Shown in pieces: positions 61,709 through 64,000 of a stretch of 64,000 nt of DNA; within the stretch, counting starts at the first letter, position 1, and each line of letters begins with the position of its first letter. The DNA is from Hymenobacter sp. H14-R3. GTDB taxonomy: Bacteria; Bacteroidota; Bacteroidia; Cytophagales; Hymenobacteraceae. The stretch is taken from NCBI RefSeq assembly GCF_030063445.1, contig NZ_JASITD010000011.1:62001-126000 (forward strand), read 5' to 3'. The notes under the pieces were generated by a model. The model made no database searches. It saw nothing but the letters and a program-made list of their open reading frames with translations, and had not been told where the DNA came from. Made by a program: the position numbers and the translations under genes.

Positions 61709-61974
61709 GCGGTAGTAAGTAGTCGGGCGAAATCAGACTAAGAAATTAGCCTGAATCAATCGTACATTAATTCAGCTGCAACAGGCTGGGCCTGAACAAG
61801 AAATTTAACATTAATCATCTAAAATACAACCACTTAATACCCTATTGCCAGCAATAAGCTAGTAAGCGGAACAAAAGCTATTCGTTACCAGCCAAAAACC
61901 AACAGCTCACTACTCAAGTGCCACGAAAATAGGCGCTGCAACCCGGAGACCGTCGCCCGCCCATGCCCCAAATC
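61709..61974. other. Upstream region of the protease gene, no gene seen
   Basis: AT-rich spacer upstream of the minus-strand protease start, bounded by the terminator of the next gene. TAnnTTTG-like words occur, but none is convincing enough to call. Confidence 0.4.
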
Positions 61975-62014
61975 ACAACCGGCCGGCTTGCTGGGTAGCA
62001 AGCCGGCCGGTTGT
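61975..62014 (-). terminator. Perfect 18-bp hairpin after the lipoprotein gene
   Basis: ACAACCGGCCGGCTTGCT pairs with its reverse complement across a 4-nt loop, 40 nt downstream of the stop at 62055. There is no long T-run, so it is a hairpin terminator or processing site. Confidence 0.75.
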
Positions 62015-62054
62015 AGTCTTCTCTTATCGCCGCCAAAGCTACCGCCCATGGGCG

Positions 62055-62828
62055 CTACAGCGTACCGGATTCGATGAGCGTTTCGCGGCGCGCCTGCCCA
62101 CTCTGCACTATGCCTGGTGTCAGGGTTTGCGAGCCATCTTGGTTGGTAACGAAGGTGTTGTAGCTGAAGCGGCGGCGCAGCACCAGGCCCACGCTGCTGG
62201 CATACACCTGCCGCAGGCCCCGCTGGTAGATTAGGTTCACCTCCTCGGCCCCGCCGTCCAGGGTGGTTTTGGTGCTCACCGTGTTGTCGTAGGTTTTGGC
62301 GGGCGCGCCGGGCACGGCGGGCGTGGTGTAGGGCACGGCCACGCTGGGGCCGTAGTAGCGGGTGAGGCTGGTAATAGTATCGGGCGAGGCCGTAAAGGCC
62401 TTGTAGTTCCAGCCCTTGCTGGCCCGCGCCGGGTAAATAAGCTCCACGGTCCGCACGTTGTTGCGGGTGAGTAGCACGGCCCGGGGCAGCGGCTGCACCA
62501 CAAAGGCACTGTCGTCGGCCCAGGCGGCGGCGGCGCTGGCGCGCTTGGAGCGCACGAGGCGAAAGGCCGTTTTGCCCGCCGCATCGGTAAACTGCTCGCT
62601 CACGCGCTCCCGAAACTGGTAGTTGGCCACCGTGGCCCGGCCACTGACCCAGGTCGAGTCGGCCACGGCGTAGGTGCGGTAGCTGCCCACCACTACCGGG
62701 AAATAGTCGTCGTAGGCGGGCATTATCAGCACGTCGTGGCGGCAGCCGGCCAGCAGGCCCGCGGCCAGCAACACCCCCAGCGCCCCGCGCCGACCCTCCT
62801 TAGCAAACAAACGAAAAACTGGATTCAT
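62055..62828 (-). CDS. Hypothetical lipoprotein
   Basis: A 257-residue secreted protein; the hydrophobic GVLLAAGLLAGC ends in a LAGC lipobox (Cys29). The mature part is beta-rich (DDYFPVVVGSYRTYAVADST, TVANYQFRERVSEQFTDAAG, QPLPRAVLLTRNNVRTVELI) and resembles small outer-membrane lipoproteins of Bacteroidota. No enzymatic motif is present and no function is assigned. It ends in a separate hairpin and has an inverted-repeat element upstream. Confidence 0.8.
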   Translation of the reverse strand: MNPVFRLFAKEGRRGALGVLLAAGLLAGCRHDVLIMPAYDDYFPVVVGSYRTYAVADSTWVSGRATVANYQFRERVSEQFTDAAGKTAFRLVRSKRASAAAAWADDSAFVVQPLPRAVLLTRNNVRTVELIYPARASKGWNYKAFTASPDTITSLTRYYGPSVAVPYTTPAVPGAPAKTYDNTVSTKTTLDGGAEEVNLIYQRGLRQVYASSVGLVLRRRFSYNTFVTNQDGSQTLTPGIVQSGQARRETLIESGTL

Positions 62829-62903
62829 AAAGCAGAAAAATGGGCGGGGGCCTCGCGGCAGCCCCGCCCGTTCAGGTTTCTGAGGTACTCAGGCAGGCCA
62901 GAA

Positions 62904-62985
62904 TGAGATTGAATTGAAAACGAAGAATTAAAAATCTGATAGTCTTATTTTTAATTCTTCGTTTTTAATTTTTAATTCAATCTCA
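62904..62985. repeat. Imperfect inverted repeat upstream of the lipoprotein gene
   Basis: TGAGATTGAATT, AAAACGAAGAATTAAAAAT is mirrored by ATTTTTAATTCTTCGTTTT and AATTCAATCTCA, the right arm having an 8-nt insertion. It looks like another dispersed intergenic element and lies 8 nt from the mnmA stop. Confidence 0.75.
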
Positions 62986-62993
62986 CTCAAGTA

Positions 62994-64000
62994 TCAGGCC
63001 ACGGTTTCGGCCAAGGCGGCTGGCTCCGGCACTTCGCCGATAATGTGGCGCTCAATCCAGCCGCCGCCCAGCACGTCGTCACCGTCGTAGAACACGGCCG
63101 CCTGGCCCGGCGTAATGGCGTGCACCGGCTCAGTGAAATAGATGTTGATTTTATCGCCCGCCTGCTCCAGAAACGCCGGGGAGCCGGCGTGGTGGTAGCG
63201 CACTTTCACCACGGCCGGCACCAGGCCGCGGCCTTCGAGGTTGCCCACCTTGCCCATGTTGAGCTTGTGCACGGTGGTGGCAGTGCTGGCCAGCTCGTCG
63301 TAATTACCGAGTACTACTTCGTTGGTATCGGGCCGAATATCAGTTACATAAATCGGGAAGCCCAGCGCAATGCCCAGCCCCTTGCGCTGCCCAATCGTGT
63401 AGAACGGGTAGCCCTCGTGGCGGCCCACCTCAGTGCCGTCGGCCAGCACGAAGCGGCCGCCGGCCACGCGGGCCTCCAGGCCCGGCACGCGGCGGCGCAG
63501 GAAGCTACGGTAGTCGTTGTCGGGGATAAAGCAGATTTCGTAGCTCTCGGGCTTGTTGACCAGCGCCGTGAAGCCGCGGCGGCGGGCCTCATCGTAAATC
63601 TCGGTTTTGCGCATCGCCCCCAGCGGAAACAGCGTGCGGCTTAGGCTTTGCTGCGTCACGCCCCACAGGGCGTAGCTCTGGTCCTTGTTTTCGTCAAGGC
63701 CTTTGCTCACAATAAAACGCTTACTATCAGCATCTTGGCGAATTTGGGCGTAGTGGCCGGTGGCGATAAACTCGCAACCGAGCTGGTCGGCCCGGCGCAA
63801 CAGGGCATCCCACTTGATGTGGGTGTTGCAGAGCACGCAGGGGTTGGGGGTGCGGCCGGCCAGGTATTCGCTGGTGAAGTTGTCGATAACGAAATCGCCG
63901 AACTCCTCCCGAATATCAATAATGTAGTGCGGGAAGCCCAGGCGCACGGCAATGTCGCGGGCATCGTTGATGCTGTCGAGCGAGCAGCAGCCGGTTTCCT
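62994..64000 (-). CDS. mnmA: tRNA 2-thiouridine(34) synthase (N-terminus beyond window end)
   Basis: About 335 residues of MnmA, which transfers sulfur to U34 of tRNA for Lys, Glu and Gln. The frame is open to the window end (ETGCCSLDSINDARDIA), so the GTG at 63947 is internal. The catalytic Cys pair is present: NPCVLCNTHIKW and SYEICFIPDNDY. The C-terminal beta-barrel domain (VKVRYHHAGSPAFLE and HAITPGQAAVFYDGDDVLGG) is complete. Confidence 0.95.
   Translation of the reverse strand, partial: ETGCCSLDSINDARDIAVRLGFPHYIIDIREEFGDFVIDNFTSEYLAGRTPNPCVLCNTHIKWDALLRRADQLGCEFIATGHYAQIRQDADSKRFIVSKGLDENKDQSYALWGVTQQSLSRTLFPLGAMRKTEIYDEARRRGFTALVNKPESYEICFIPDNDYRSFLRRRVPGLEARVAGGRFVLADGTEVGRHEGYPFYTIGQRKGLGIALGFPIYVTDIRPDTNEVVLGNYDELASTATTVHKLNMGKVGNLEGRGLVPAVVKVRYHHAGSPAFLEQAGDKINIYFTEPVHAITPGQAAVFYDGDDVLGGGWIERHIIGEVPEPAALAETVA

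Overview
The window looks like a chromosomal segment of a high-GC Bacteroidota, most likely Hymenobacter or a close Cytophagales relative (taxon inferred). The signs are a SusC/SusD pair, a hybrid two-component regulator, a TonB receptor with an N-terminal carboxypeptidase-like domain, PD40/OmpA envelope proteins, a subtilase with a type IX-style C-terminus, and promoters with the Bacteroidota -7 box TAnnTTTG. No rRNA, tRNA, CRISPR array or intact insertion sequence was seen.

Layout: 1-5076 carries three tandem paralogues of a GT-C-type membrane protein (first cut by the window edge, third frameshifted) with maf between the first two. 5108-9212 holds small transport, HAD, DUF3592 and HD genes, gpsA and a small lipoprotein. 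gyrA is at 9471-12101, followed by a periplasmic TPR protein. 13510-14264 is AT-rich and full of inverted repeats, ahead of an unrecognised gene at 14265-15338.

15484-24717 (minus strand) is a complete histidine operon, hisG-D-C-(orphan)-B-H-A-(broken gene)-F-(VOC gene)-IE. Its 5' leader encodes a 43-residue peptide with five consecutive His codons and ends in an intrinsic terminator touching hisG, so it reads as a transcription attenuator. 26455-38235 is a fructan utilisation locus: HTCS regulator, sugar porter, fructokinase, GH32, SusC, SusD. A secreted GH65 enzyme follows it.

40982-49915 holds a TonB receptor, rpe, an OmpA/PD40 protein, a TPR protein, a beta-propeller protein and a DUF347 membrane protein. 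50234-57623 has a PepSY-like protein, a TauE/SafE protein with an in-frame minisatellite, and a TolC-adaptor-RND efflux operon. 57662-64000 holds an AT-rich DUF3223-like gene, a PAP2 phosphatase, a zinc-ribbon protein, the subtilase, a lipoprotein and truncated mnmA.

Two signals stand out. First, a three-copy element (about 6019-6308 plus strand, 8598-8906 minus, 40645-40935 minus): -7 box, about 50 nt, two consecutive hairpins with compensatory changes, a tiny hydrophobic ORF, then a terminator. Two of the peptides are homologous 39-mers. I do not recognise it. Second, the his leader peptide with overlapping terminator and antiterminator. The window also has several unrelated inverted-repeat elements between genes.
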